A stretch of DNA of 64,000 nt from Clonostachys chloroleuca (taxonomy: Eukaryota > Ascomycota > Sordariomycetes > Hypocreales > Bionectriaceae). Positions 10,152 to 23,117 of this stretch are shown here, piece by piece. The position numbers were made by a program, and so were the translations under genes. The stretch covers positions 6,138,001-6,202,000 of the forward strand of contig JBANAY010000001.1 of NCBI GenBank assembly GCA_037952775.1. The letters are read 5' to 3'. Each line of letters starts with the position of its first letter. Position 1 is the stretch's first letter. A model generated the notes under the pieces. The model did not search any database. It was not told the DNA's origin and saw only the letters and a list, made by a program, of their open reading frames with translations.

Positions 10152-11970
10152 TTAATGGTGCTCGCTCCCAAGAATAATGTCCTTTGACCCGGCGGTTGTA
10201 TCAACAGCAGTCGATGCGGCATCACGAACATGAGACTCTTCTCTCTCTATATACTTGAGGGGGCGCTTGCTGGACGTAGCATCCTTATCGCCCACAATGA
10301 TGAGGGGTGGGTTACTTCGGTAGTATTCGTCCAGATCCTCGAGGGTGCGGTTTGCTTCACGAGTGTCAGCGCCTCTATTGAACTTGAATCTAAGTGAAGG
10401 GGAAATGTTACTTACCAGTCTCCGGATAGAAGAAGTATATGACGGGCATGAAAGCGGTATTGAAGACAGTGAAAACGATCCAGAATTTCCATCCAAGGTT
10501 TTGGATGCCGATAGGAGTGATTTCAACGATGACAAAATTGGTAAGCCTAGGATATCTGTCAGCAACCTTATCTACGGCTCGCATGGGTGAAAGTTCCTAC
10601 CAGTTGGTCGCCGTCGCCACAGCAGCGCCCTTGGTTCGCATAGAGATGGAGTTGATCTCGGTAGGATACAGCCAGGGAATTCCAAGCATGCCAATACCAA
10701 AGGCAATGTAGTAGAAAAAGAAGAAGAAGATAGATGCCTCGGCTGCCTTAGTATTGCCAGAGGGTGGACTTCCGTAGCGGAGGAGCACAGTGATAACAAG
10801 AAAGGCAAAACCTTGCCCGGCAGTTGAGACTAGCATCAGCCCGCGGCGACCCCATTTCTCAACGAGAGGAATGGACACACAAGAAAAGATTAGATAAGTC
10901 ACAGAGTTGACGGCCGTCAATAAACGAGCCAGTTCATTGGATAAACCAACGGCTGTGATCAGTACAGTTGGAAGATAGTAAGACATGATATTGATACCTA
11001 ATTTCCAGTTATTAGAGGGTCAGAATGTGGAAATCTACGGGAGCATACCTTCAAACTGCTGAATGAACTGAGCGCCGGCACCCAGAAGAAGGCGACGGAG
11101 AGGTTTTGTGTCCTCGGTTGTCTTGATTTTTAAGAGATCTCTCCACCGAATTTGGTGATCTTTCTCGTATTGAATGCTATACCTGATTTCTTCTTGCTGA
11201 GCAATGACAAAGGGGTCGCTGGTGTCCTTATCGTGGAGACGAGCCAGAACTTCTATAGCTTCACTGTCTTTACCATGATGGTATAGCCATCTGGGGGACT
11301 CTGGAAGCCACGGAACAGTAGCGAAGAGGGCGATTATGAACAAAAACTGGAATGCGAGAGGGAATCTCCAGGCAACTGCACCGCCGGCGTATGATAGCCC
11401 GTAGTTGATCCAGTTGCAAATGGAAAAACCGGCTATGTTCATCATCATTTCGAACATGACAAGTTTGCCTCGCAAGTGAGGTGGAGAGGTTTCCGTTTGC
11501 CATATCGGGGCAGTGGCGGTATTGATACCGTTTCCGATGCTTTCAGCAAATTAGCTGAAGCTGATAAGACGTAAAACGAATGAGATTACCGACCCAAGGA
11601 TGATGCGACCGACAAACATTTGCTCAAGGGAGAAAGAGGAAGTTTTGATTATAGCGCCAATGGCCATGATGGAAGTGCCTGAAATGATAGACTTCTTCCG
11701 TCCCAGCCGCTCTCCTACCGTAAACGCAATGATGGCACCGAGGAAGCAACCGATATCATAGATAGCGGTGAGGGTGGAGAGAACCGTTGTCTTTTCAGGT
11801 CCTACCAGGTCATGAAGCTCGAGGAAGTCATCAGTCACGATGACTCCGCTGAAGACGGCCTGATCGTAGCCGAACATGAGCATATCAACACTGCAGGCAA
11901 AAGTGATCCAGAAAAGCAACCGTTTCCCAGTCAGACCAAGGTACGGTTGCCGCTCCGATGGTTTGGCCAT
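10152..11970 (-). CDS. Sugar porter (MFS, hexose/pentose type), 532 aa
   Basis: Plasma-membrane sugar transporter of the MFS sugar porter family. Exons 11594-11970, 11049-11539, 10601-10997, 10416-10546 and 10152-10354 give exactly 533 codons (introns 51-61 nt). Family signatures are all present: GERLGRKK after helix 2, GRIILGIGNG across the first splice, PESPRWL before the central loop, QQFEG in helix 7 and PETANRTLEDLDEYY after helix 12. The first donor (GTCGGT) is weak, but it alone gives the conserved frame; the nearby GTAATC donor does not. The specific sugar cannot be read. Its position between a polyol-type SDR and a regulator next to xylitol dehydrogenase suggests pentose or polyol uptake (inference). 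Confidence 0.93.
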
Positions 11971-13252
11971 TGTGGAAGACGTTGTATGACAAAATAGAGG
12001 TAATACTAGAGTGACATTCGTATCAGAACTTCCTGTCTTAGCTTTGAATGCAGCCTATTTATCCTTCCTTCGGATGGATCCCTCCTAATATCGGATAGCG
12101 GCTTCTCCCCATGGGAAAAGAATGGGGCGGCAAACAGACCAGGTAATGTGCGTGGTCTCTCAAACTCAAGAGTTCTCCACACGTTTGGAGTTCGATAATG
12201 CTACTAAGCTTAGAAAATTAAGCGATGCATTGTTCGTATCTTGCGTGCTGGTCAGGCGATTGTTTGGCTGAGTGACGTAAAAGCCGTCCTTTTCTGTTGA
12301 CAGATTTCTTGGAACCTCGTGTCGCAGGATTCGATGTAGAGTCGATCGAGTGGAATTGGTAAACCACTTAGAATGTGGGATGGTTTCAGACACATGGAAA
12401 CTCTGATGTGCTGCAGGATTCCGTCAAGGGAGGTCCGCCGAGACATTGACCGGCCTAAGTCATCAAATCTCACGTTTGAAATTATTTTGTTCCACATGAC
12501 CTAATCAAGTTATGACATTGTTTGATTATTCTATTCTTGTATCTCTTTCCTCTCCTCTTTCCTCTCTTCTTAAACACATCACTTTGTATAATTGACAATT
12601 CCAATAGAACATATTTATATGCAATCACAGCATGTAAGATATACGATTGGGCCAGGCACCTTTCAGTGGCGGTCTCGGATTCTGTATTCCGCAGTATCCT
12701 CCCCTACAGGGAAGTTATGCATCTCTCCGCGAATCGGCCTTGGCCTCCTATCACCTGATTAACATCGATACGACTAATATCCCCTCATATCGTCGATTAC
12801 GAACCGGTTGGTGTTATTGTCACTTCCTGTTTAACCGTTGAAAATCTTGTAGGGGACAGTTTTGCAACAGGAGCCATATGTGATGTGTGAACCATGTCTC
12901 ATGGGTCAACACAACTAGCACAAGCATATGTTCTTCTAGTCCATCCTACCCTCTTAGTGATGTGCGTATGTAGATATTTAAACCCTGTGAGACTTAATGT
13001 AATGAAAGAATTAGTCGTTCTTATGGCGAGGGCGCCCTGCTTGACCCCCTTGCCGTCACGTAGATTGTAGCCACTGAGTCGAGTGCGGAGATTGGAGACC
13101 CTGTTTTTGATCTCTGAAGCCGGTCCGACTGATTTGATCACTCCTGCTGTTTTCATGGATCTTGGCTAGGTGATGTGAAACACGCTGAATTATTTCCCTT
13201 GATAATAAGGCTTTGATAATCGAACAAATTATTGACTTTTGTAGATCGTAGA
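11971..13252. other. Intergenic: sugar porter promoter and regulator 3' end
   Basis: No gene is seen in 1.3 kb. Short open frames near 12166-12841 lack family features. Runs of pyrimidines occur around 12520-12575. Confidence 0.5.
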
Positions 13253-15655
13253 CTATTGCTGCGGCACATGATGATCCTCGGAAGCTGACAATGGTTGGGC
13301 TTCTAGTTCCTCGTACGATGTTCCCCATTCTTGCAGTAAAGCCTCAACCCTGTATCCAGTTGCAACACCCAGCCCATTTTGGATATCCCTGAACATGTCC
13401 AGAAGAATCCTCCGATCACTCCTTGTTGTGCAACTTCGTCCAGCTAAATATAGCGGCTGGATAGATCTTAGTTTGACGGCATCACAGGGATTTCCGCGAA
13501 TGATTGCGATCACTTCTGAAGCATGGACTTTGAGTCCTTTCTCCATCTCCCTGAAGGTAGATAATAGATCAACGGGTAACGTATTGTCCTGGTTATGGTC
13601 GCCCGACAGCAGCCCTACTGGCCGATGGGTAATGAGCAACATTCGAGCCATATGATAATACATCATTGTTGAACAGAGATCATTACTGAACCAGAGAGCG
13701 CTATTGAATAGTCCAGGACCTCCGGACGCTTTGGGATCCTCCCTCAGAGCCGAGAACTTCCCATCTGGATGGAAAGACGGAGAGAGGATTCGGTACCAGT
13801 TGTCAAACTGGCTCTCGAAATGTACGAATCTGTCTCTGGTAGGATTTACAGTGCTGGGAGACCCTTGCGTTGGAAGCTGACCCAGAGGTAAGATAGGCGC
13901 TACGTAATCAATCAACTTGCATAACAAGCGGATCAAGGTATATGAGAGGACTTTATCCCTTGCATGCTCGGGCGTTGTTGATAGGCTGTATTGGCCATCA
14001 AATAGACTGAGTGACCCATCGTCTTCAATAAGGAGTCCCATATTCCTCCATAATGCAAGGTTCTCCGTATCTACACGAGTCTGGTGATGAGCAACGACTG
14101 TGACTAAAGTCAGTAAAAGCTTAAGAGGGTAAAAACACTTGGTCTCATTGTCATAGCTTACAAGACTGCTCTAAGTCGTTGGCGACAAAGTTCCAAAAGC
14201 CTGCCTTGACCTCCATAATTCTTTTTGTCCACGGGTAAACTTGTTCGAAAATGGGATGGTGGTTAAGTAGTTGTCCAGCATCGATCAAGTCAAGAAGCTT
14301 GGAAAATCCAGTTAGATGTCCAGACCAGGCGTCTCGGTTGGCGCTCAACGCTTCGTACTGAATAAGAATACAGGTACCTAGAAGCCTGACGATTGGATCC
14401 TCGCCTTCGGCGCGTACCATTAAATCCCCCTGAGATAAAGAAATAGTGGGGGAAGCATGATCATCACTGGTTTGTGTTTGAGCGATGTCTGTCGCTTGTT
14501 GATCTTTGGGGGTAATGGATTTCACAAGTGTCCGAATGGCCTTTTCATAATATTTCATGCCATACCAAATAAATCCAGACCTTCCACGGAAACACTGAGT
14601 GGCTACATCTTGTTGAATTTTGCCGCAAAGAGCTGGAATCGGATGTTTCATCTGACCTAGCGGTTTTGCGGCTACTGCACAAGCTGCATATCGAAGTATT
14701 GAATGCTCGCGAGCCAAGGGTAGAACTTCACGGCTGAATACCTCATATCGGTAAAGTAGGTCCATCCTATGGGCATGTTGGTACATTTCTAAATCGTGAG
14801 ATAAGGAGAATATCGGTGTTACCATGGTGCTATGCATTCCGAATAATGTCGGAGGAGAAACAGCTCTTGTTGGGTATCCTTCAATGACTCAACTGTAGGC
14901 TCTTGAGAATCATCATACGTGATAGTTTGTGGGTTTGGAAACGTGTCGGTAACTGCATATATTAGTGAACACTCGGGCGACGAGTAGGATGGGGACTTAC
15001 CATGGTGCTGCCACGGGCCTTGTTCCGAGAGTGGTGCTTCACTAGGGCTTGTAGTTGATATGTTTCCATATTGATGTTCAAAGAGTAAATCACCCGAGTG
15101 ACGAAGACCAGTAATAGGAGCTGTAGAGAAGAGACTGCCTGGTAATGCACTGGGCGGCGGAAGTGTGTGTGGGCGGGGTGTATTGGACGTGCTGTTAGGC
15201 TGAAGCGGCGGAAGCTCATCCGACGCAGTAATATTACCTGTGCAACGTATTAGCGATACAAGCTATGACTGGGGACAAATTTCAGTGGCTATACTTTGTT
15301 GCTCTAGGCTCGCTGGAAGACCAAATACTGGATCATCCGGCTGACTGTTCAACTCGACGTTCGGTGATTGAGTAGCATCAGTGTGACAAACCTCAACTGG
15401 GGAGAAGACGTGCTGTTTGAAAATGGAATCCTTCAAGTGGCAATTCCCATCTCTTCTTTCACACTGGCCGCATCGAGGTTGCTTTTCATCACACTTTACT
15501 TTTCGCCTGCGACATTCGGGGCTATTGCCACTGTTAGCAAGGGATCGATCATGCAGGAACTCATTTGTTAGTGTTCACCATCCTTTCCTTGAGCGTTTTG
15601 CAGCTCGACCTCGCCCTGAAGTCTTTCTCCCCTCTCTTTTTTTGTCCATCCACAT
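13253..15655 (-). CDS. Zn2Cys6 transcription factor with fungal-specific TF domain, 708 aa
   Basis: Nuclear DNA-binding regulator of the Gal4-type binuclear zinc cluster class. The six cysteines fall at residues 26, 29, 36, 43, 46 and 53 in the canonical CX2CX6CX6CX2CX6C spacing, flanked by basic residues; the first intron splits the first cysteine codon. Six exons fit: 15579-15655, 15295-15521, 15001-15237, 14823-14952, 14162-14766 and 13253-14103, 709 codons in total. After a Pro/Ser-rich linker comes the fungal TF domain, with LLRHYSECIAPWMDLLYRY and ILRYAACAVAAK. The start could instead be ATG 15649, or in-frame ATGs further up to 15787. It is divergent from xylitol dehydrogenase over 757 bp and is the likely local regulator of that gene (inference). 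Confidence 0.9.
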
Positions 15656-16412
15656 TCGAACGCCGCATGTCTCAAAAAAACCGAGTTTGCAGCTCGATAG
15701 TGCGCGTAATTTCCCCAACGTAGCGAGTCTTTGATGACGAAACAGAGGAATGCGGTCATGCCCCGCAGATCGGAATCTCTCAGCCATCGCCAGCCGTCAT
15801 GGTGTTTTCTTATTAAGCCTCCCAGTGGAGAACTCGGTCGCAAAATATCCTTCTCCTGGTTAGGCTCCCTGCTCCTTCGAAATTCATTTACGAAAGGGAA
15901 CCCGCTAAATAGGCGCTTGATTACCGAACAAGGACCATAGAAATAACTACTCTAGACTTGTCGTGAAGAAAACATGTTTATCAAATGTCTAGAGTCTAGA
16001 ATTTGACGTCATTGCAGTGCTGCGACTGGACGAACTCCATGAGGGAATTCACGCGAGGGTTTGGATATTGGTATCAGTTCCCACGCAATCAGATGGCACG
16101 AGGGGCAACTGACCCCCAAACCTGTTCCTCCACGCCCCCGCACTCTCCCAAAGCATCAGCGACCCGGAAAATTTATCCATGAGGTTATAAATGGCTCTGC
16201 TTGTCGAAGTACGCCAAAATTGCCCAAATAGGACTTATTCCACCCGCTTCCTTCGCTATCACCATGGGGGCGGCCTCCGTAAACGGGATGTTGAACGCGC
16301 ATAAATTTAAGTCGATGATACAACTTTATAATAAGCCTGGTTGGTAAAGGAGGCTGCTGCTTGGAGACATGCCACCTACTAATGCTCCCCTGCTTAGCAA
16401 CACATCACCACA
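15656..16412. promoter_or_regulatory. Divergent promoter between Zn2Cys6 regulator and xylitol dehydrogenase
   Basis: This 757-bp gap must hold both promoters. A tttataata element at 16325-16333, about 80 bp before the dehydrogenase ATG, is a candidate TATA box. No site for a known regulator was recognised with confidence. Confidence 0.5.
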
Positions 16413-17671
16413 ATGGCTGTAAGTAATAAGCTCTTAATAGGTACTTGGGAGTAGACCTCATCGATGTTTTACAGGAAAATCTATCATTTGTTCTTCGGGC
16501 GGTCAAAGATGTGGCTTTCGAGGATAGGCCCAAACCCAAGCTGAGGGACCAGCATGATGTTATCGTGCATGTCTCCCAGACAGGCATCTGTGGTAGCGAT
16601 GTGAGTTTTTCAACCCCTTCGAATGGAAAGTACTCGAGTTATTAGCTGACTCTATTTAGGTCCATTAGTAAGACAGTCCCTTCTTCATAACCCTGAGCAA
16701 TATGTGTCCTAACATACCATCACAGCTGGCAACGGGGGCGGATTGGCAACTACATACTCACAGGCCCTATGGTGCTTGGACACGAGTCCTCTGGCGTAGT
16801 TGCTGAAGTGGGCTCTTTCGTCAAACACCTCAAGGTTGGGGATCGAGTCGCCATGGAACCCGGTGTGCCTTGTCGGCGATGCACCCACTGCAAGGGAGGG
16901 CGCTACCACAACTGCGGAGAGATGATTTTTGCTGCCACGCCACCCTGGGACGGTACACTGGCAAAATACTATGTCAACGCCTCGGACTTTTGCTACAAGG
17001 TCCCTGATTCTATGGACATGGAGGAGTCCGCCATGGTGGAGCCTGTGGCTGTTGCTTGCGCCATCAACAAGACGGCTGATGTTCGAGCTCATCAAACAGT
17101 CATTGTTATGGGATGTGGTCCCATTGGCATCCTCTCTCAAGCTGTTGCGAAGCAGTCCGGAGCCAGGAAGGTCATAGGCGTCGATATTGTGCAGTCACGC
17201 TTGGATCTGGCTGCGCAATACGGCGCTGACGAAACATTCATGCCTCCCCGCCCTGAACCTGGCGTTGAGCCCATTGTGCACGCGGAAAACGTCGCTGGGT
17301 TGATCAAAGAGAAATTCAATCTCGGTGACGGGGCCGATGTTGTCTTGGAATGCTCCGGTGCAGAGGCATGCATCCAGATGGGCATATTCGCTACAAAACC
17401 CGGCGGTACATTCACACAAGCCGGGATGGGAAAAGAAAAAGTACTCTTCCCCATCACGTACGTTTGCACTCAGGCTTTGGTGATCAAAGGTTCCATCAGA
17501 TACCTCAATGGATGCTACCCGGCTGCTATTGACTTGATAGCGAGTGGAAAGATTGATGTCAAGAGATTGATCACAAACCGGTACAAATTCGAACAAGCTG
17601 AAGAGGCATTCGAGTTGGTTAGGCACTCTCGACAAGATGTTTTCAAGGTCATGATCGAGGGTGTTCAGTAG
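16413..17671 (+). CDS. Xylitol dehydrogenase (D-xylulose reductase), zinc-dependent, 361 aa
   Basis: Cytosolic medium-chain dehydrogenase of the sorbitol/xylitol group; xylitol + NAD+ to D-xylulose + NADH in pentose catabolism. Exons are 16413-16418, 16475-16600, 16660-16667 and 16726-17671, 362 codons in total. The third exon is only 8 nt and completes the conserved GSDVHYW motif. Catalytic zinc ligands are Cys41, His66 and Glu67 (GHES). Structural zinc cysteines are 96, 99, 102 and 110. The nucleotide-binding motif is VMGCGPIG, and the acidic residue in GVDIVQ favours NAD(H). Length is typical. L-arabitol or sorbitol dehydrogenase activity is possible because the subfamilies overlap. A divergent regulator plus the SDR and sugar porter nearby support a pentose/polyol role. 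Confidence 0.93.
16660..16667 (+). other. 8-nt microexon of the xylitol dehydrogenase gene
   Basis: Flanked by a TTTAG acceptor and a GTAAGA donor. Its eight bases encode Val-His and the first two bases of Tyr in the GSDVHYW motif. Skipping it would lose these residues and shift the frame, so it must be spliced in. Confidence 0.85.
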
Positions 17672-18353
17672 GCGTAGGTTGGAAGTTGTCCATCACTTTC
17701 AATGAATACAGTCAGTCGATGCACGAGATCGAGTCAGGCTAAATACAATATTTGTTGTTACAATTGTGAGCTTGTCTATTATTTTGAATACTGAAGCTAA
17801 AAAATTGATCGTATGATGTGAAGTACTCAATCATGCTATTCGGGGATGTTGCTTGGATATTGTTCCAGCTCGTCATAGCTTTGATGAACAGGCCCAAGGC
17901 ACTTGAAATTGTGGGGACCGCTCAAATGAGGAAGAAACTCGAAACCGAAGTGATACTGATACAATGATAGTTTCGAAATTATCCCGGCTCACCTAGAGGA
18001 ACCAGTCTTCTTCAAATCATACCATGCGTTTTGTGCTTGTGCAGTAAGCTGACGAAACTGGGGACAACCGGAGTTGATTGCTAGGATCCTGTCAGAAACT
18101 TGCACAAACCTGAGGATGGGATTGGGTACAGGCGCGCCAAAATTCCGGTGGCTCAAAGCTGAACACGTTTCATGCAGCTTGGTGCTTAACTAGGAAGCTG
18201 ATTGGAGTAAGCAGAGAGGGGTAAGACGTGTTACAGAACTAGCTCCATAATCCCAGAGATATGCATGGAGCGGATAGGCTGGGATATGCCTCTGCACTTG
18301 CCACAACCTTCTCTCATCTTCATTACTCTCCCTACTTTGATGAGGAATGCAAA
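17672..18353. other. Intergenic between xylitol dehydrogenase and NACHT-WD40 gene
   Basis: No gene is seen. An in-frame ATG at 18261 could extend the next gene by 31 residues. Confidence 0.5.
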
Positions 18354-21300
18354 ATGGGCTGGTCAGACTTCAAAAAGAAGTTACGTGGCGCAGAGTCAGG
18401 AAAGTCAGGTTCACATTCGGCTGATCCTGAGGCAACTGCGGCAAAAACCTTGACCCTGCAACCAAAGACAACGCCGCCCAATGCTGCTCCAAAATTGAGA
18501 GAACCCACTGTGTCCGGCAATGAGTCCCCGGATAGCAAAGAGCCTACGCCCAAAAAAGATGCCGCGTCAGCAGTTGACCTTGTCCCTCCCACAGAGGCAC
18601 AAGAACCAGATGTGCCAGTCGGACAGACGAAAACCACGCCCGAAAAACTGTGGGATGCAGCCTATGAGGGGGTGAAGAGTTCAGAAGGAGATCTTGTCAA
18701 GGCCTACGAGACCATTCTATCTGCCAGGCTGAGCAATAAAAACCTCGAGTCGGACGAAGCCTGGAGAGGCGGCAACACCATTGGGGGGACGCCAGAGACG
18801 AGGCAAGACCAGATGAAAAAGGCAATTGATGTTGGTCTGAAATCTTCTGAAAAGTTTGCAAATTTCAAGGGCAAGATTAGTGAAGGTGCCGAAGCTATCG
18901 CGAACGTCAAGGGTTTGATTGATCAATCGGTCAAAGCATCGCCTGAAGCGTCTGTTGCTTGGGCCGGCGTTAGTTTTGGGCTTGAGGTCAGTTTACGTCC
19001 TTCCCCACTGTCTGTTTTGGGAACCATTCTCATATGTTGTTGCAGATCATTGCAAACCCAATCACGCAGCCAGGGTTGAACCGCAAGGGACTCTCCTGGG
19101 TCCTGGCGCGAATGGAATGGTACTGGAAATTGGCAGATCTGCTTCTGGACGAGAACCGGAACAAGGAGACGTCTACGAAGGACCTTAGAGCCCAGCTTGA
19201 GAAGCACATCGTCAAGTTGTACCAGTCTCTGCTCTCTTATCAAATGAAGAGTATATACATATACCATCTCCACTGGGCCAAGGTCATTTTACGAGACCTA
19301 TTCAAGCTCGATGACTGGGGCGGCCAGGTCACCGCAATCGAGAAAGCCGAAAAGGCGGTTCTTGAAGATTCTAAGACGTACAACACCGAGCACATAAAGT
19401 CTCAGCTCAGTGGTCTGTTGGAAATTTCGAAAGCCCAGGTGCTCCAACTCCAGGATATCAACAGTGCGATTCAGGATCAGACCGAGCGGGCGGAGAAGCG
19501 CTATCAAGACGAGAAAGATCTGAAGTGTCTTCAAGACCTGCGAGTCTTAGACCCTCAAGTCGAAAAGGATTCGATTGAAAAGAAGAAGGGAGGGCTACTG
19601 GAGGGTTCATATGCCTGGATTTTGAAGCCATTCTCTGACTTTCGTCAAAGTGGCCAGCAGAAATTGTTTTGGATCAAAGGTGAGCCGGGTAAAGGAAAGA
19701 CAATGATGATGTGCGGGCTCATTAATCACCTCAAGAGTGATCTTGATCATGGCGACCCTTGCCTAACCTACTTCTTTTGTCAAGAACCCGAGGCAAATCA
19801 GAATAATGCCACGGCGGTCTTGAGAGGTTTGATATGGATGCTTGCCTCTCAAAGACCTTCCCTCATTCAACACGCTCGAAAGACGTGGGATACCTCAGGA
19901 GCTGTAGCTTTCTCTGAGAAGAACGCCTCGGTTACTCTGGCAAAAATTCTCACCAACATGCTGCAGGATGAGAGCGCAGGGGGGTAGTAGTGGTTATTGA
20001 CGCCTTGGATGAGTGCAGGACAAATAGGGACGAGCTTTTGGATATCATCGTAACCTTGTCGTCCGCTACTAAGGCTACGTGGGTTGTCTCAAGTCGACCC
20101 TGGAAAGATATCGAGGACAAGTTCGCATCAGTCGACAAGACTACGCTGGACCTCAGGGGTCACGATAGCGATCTATCACAGGCTATCGAATTTTATATTG
20201 AGCACAAGATCCAACAGCTGAAGAAGACAATATCGCAAAAGAATATCGATATCATCAGGCCTCATCTCATCAACAACGCTAATGGGACCTTTCTCTGGGT
20301 AGGATTGGTCTGCACCGAACTGACCAAAAGTGGTGTGGCGAACTACGACGCCGTCGACATTGCAAAAGAATTCCCTGCTGAGCTTGGCCCGTTGTACAAG
20401 CGGATGATGGAGGCAATATCTGTCATCCGACGTGCAAAGACATGTTATCGGATTCTTGGTACGATATGCACCGTTTACCGCTACCTCTCTATCAGTGAGC
20501 TCCAGACTCTCATTGAAGATCTTGAGAGCATGACACAAGATGACGTGGTTCATCTCGTCGAATCTTGCGGTTCCTTCTTGTCTGTCCGAGGTGATGTAGT
20601 TTCTCTCGTCCACCAGAGTGCCAAAGATTTCTTGATCGAGAACGCCGCCGATGAAGTTTTCCCATCTCAGATAGTATCGCAGCATCGAATCATCTTTGAA
20701 ACATCAATTTCGGCCTTCTCAAGTATTCTTAAACAGAATATTTATGACCTCGAAGATCTAGGCATGTCGACGAAGCAGGTTTCACCTCCGAATCCAGATC
20801 CCCTTGCGCCTATCAAGTATTGTTTGATGTTCTGGGATGAACATTTCATAGAGTATCAATCTCAGCAAAGTTCAGAGCAAGCTGTCGCGGTTCTCATCGA
20901 GTTTCTTGAGGAGCATCTCTTGCATTGGCTAGAAGCTCTGAGTCTCATTGGCGGTGTGTCCGACTCAGTGACTGCATTTCAAAATCTGAAAGCCTTCGTA
21001 GTGAGTACTCCCATCCCACCCATAAAGATCTACCGTATTGGAATTGCTAAGTATAATCATAGGAGAAAGACGATAAAAACGAGCTGGCAGAACTGGTTCG
21101 AGATGCCCATCGATTCGTTGTCACATTTAGACACGCTATCGAGGCCGCACCTCTCCAAGTTTACGCCGCACCACTCATATTCAGCCCTTCAGAAAGCCAA
21201 ATCCGAAATCTTTTTAGAAGAAAGCGTCCCCCTCAATGGATCTTCAATGATATTCCCCTGGAAGAAAAGTGGAATGCGTCAACCTTTACTCTCGAGCATA

Positions 21301-23117
21301 GTGGGGAGCAAGTAAAATCCACTGTCTTTTCTGCAGATGGGAAACTACTTTTCTCCGTCTCTTCAACTGGAATGGTTAGAACTTGGGATACTACAACAGG
21401 CGACTGCCTCGATACCATTGGCAATGAAAAGAAGCCTTGGTCTTCGGTCCTACTCTGTGATAGTAAGCCGAGGGCTTTTAGCCGTGCAATGGAGGGCAAG
21501 ATCCACGTCTTGGATCTAACCACAGGAGCGGAGATCCAAACTTTGGATGTTCCAGATATTGAGTATCCGGAAGTCATTGGAACCAATAATCCAAAGACAG
21601 TAGTCATTGGTTCTTCGGATGTTATCACCATCTGGAAACCCGATACCGCCGAGCGTTTGGACACAATTAACTTGAGGGTTACGAAACGCACAGCAGGCTC
21701 TCCTCTCGATATATGCAACAATAGACTGGCCATCTCCTCAATCGACTTGTTCACATCAGCCGTCTCCATCAAGATATGGGACATACAAAAGAAGAAATGC
21801 GTTCGTACCATGGAAGGACACAAGAGAAATCTAGATTGGCTGGTGTATGCAGGCGATGATAGCAGACTGATATCAGCATCGTATGATGAAACAATCAAAC
21901 TGTGGGATGTCGACAGACAAAAGTGTCTTCAGACGTTCCATGCCGAGAATAACAGGATAACCCAGGCAATTCCACTCGACAAGGGGAAACGCATGATGTT
22001 AGGAGCAGCGGATGGGGCATTGATGATATGGGATGTCAAGACCGGAGTCTGCTTGGATACCCTCCATGCTCACAGCTCATACGTTGAATCATTATCTTCG
22101 TCGTCGAAATCTCATCTCCTGGCTTCTGGGTCCAGAGACGGCACCATCAAAGTCTGGGACATGGCTGAGCTGTCCACCCAAGGGCTGGGTCATATCCATG
22201 ATACTGATGATACCTCAGCCAGCGAGGTGCATCTGGGCCAGGTCAACGCCATTGCTGTCTCAACTGACGGTAGATATGCTGCATCTGGAGGTGCAGATGG
22301 AAAGATTATGGTCTGGGATGCCCACGATGGTGTTCTGGTGACAACAATACAGGGCCACGCCAAGCCAATTTGTTCAATTACATTTTCAGAGAACGGCAAA
22401 CAACTCGCGACGGCATCGGAGGACTTTGAAGCCAAGGTCTGGGACGTGGAGAAAGGGCTGTGCAGCCATACTTTGATCCATGAGAAAAAGGAGGTTAACG
22501 CTGCCATCTTCCACCCAGACGGGAGCTTTTTCACGGCCTCGAGCGATGGACTGATCCGATTGTGGGATTTAGAGACTGAGTCCTGCGACCCCATCCAATG
22601 TGACGAAGAACCAGTCTTGCTTGTCCTCTCCGACGATAGGAAGAGGCTGGCCTCTCTGGAACAGAACGGCCGTGTCAGATTGTGGGACGTAGCTACTGGT
22701 GATCCCGTACCTATCCCAGAGGCATTCTCCGTGCCAGGCGGCGATACACCTGTCTACGAATTCCGCACACGTGAGCACCCAGCGCTCCAAAAAATGCAGG
22801 CTGCTTTCCCCATAAAATCTCTGGCACAGAACGAGAGATGGTCTACTCGAGAGCCCCGCAAGAAAAAAATCGACCTGACCTCTATTCTTGTGACCTTACT
22901 AGAGGGAAAACCAGAGTTTTCGGCACCAGATGGGTTCTCGGTATCGGATGATAAGTCATGGATCTTAAGGGATGGGAAGAAGATTTTGTGGTTGCCAGCG
23001 GAATTTCGGCCTTCGTCTATCGCGATAGAGCAGTCCACAGTCGCTCTCGGTTGTCATGGTGGTCAGGTATTGGTTTTACACTTTCCTGAAGATTCGTTCA
23101 AGCTTGCGTCAGATTAG
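18354..23117 (+). CDS. NACHT-WD40 STAND protein (NLR-like), about 1,547 aa, one frame break
   Basis: Intracellular signal-transducing NTPase of the fungal NLR-like class; such proteins act in non-self recognition and programmed cell death (family knowledge). Exons are 18354-18986, 19046-21000 and 21063-23117. The N-terminal part resembles the NACHT-associated helical domain found before fungal NACHT NTPases. It is followed by Walker A GEPGKGKT, Walker B VVIDALDEC, and a C-terminal array of roughly nine WD40 repeats (repeated KVWD/RLWD ends). The frame breaks at the G6 run at 19979-19984: the conserved reading continues from TNMLQDESAGG to VVVIDALDEC only if one G is added. This could be a sequencing indel or a real inactivating deletion. 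Start: ATG 18354 matches the usual family start (MGWSDFKKKL). ATG 18261 is also in frame. Confidence 0.85.

Noticed and set aside
13930..14150. Missing link in the first Zn2Cys6 gene, looking like a broken frame
   Set aside because: Explained by a 58-nt intron at 14104-14161 with correct phase.
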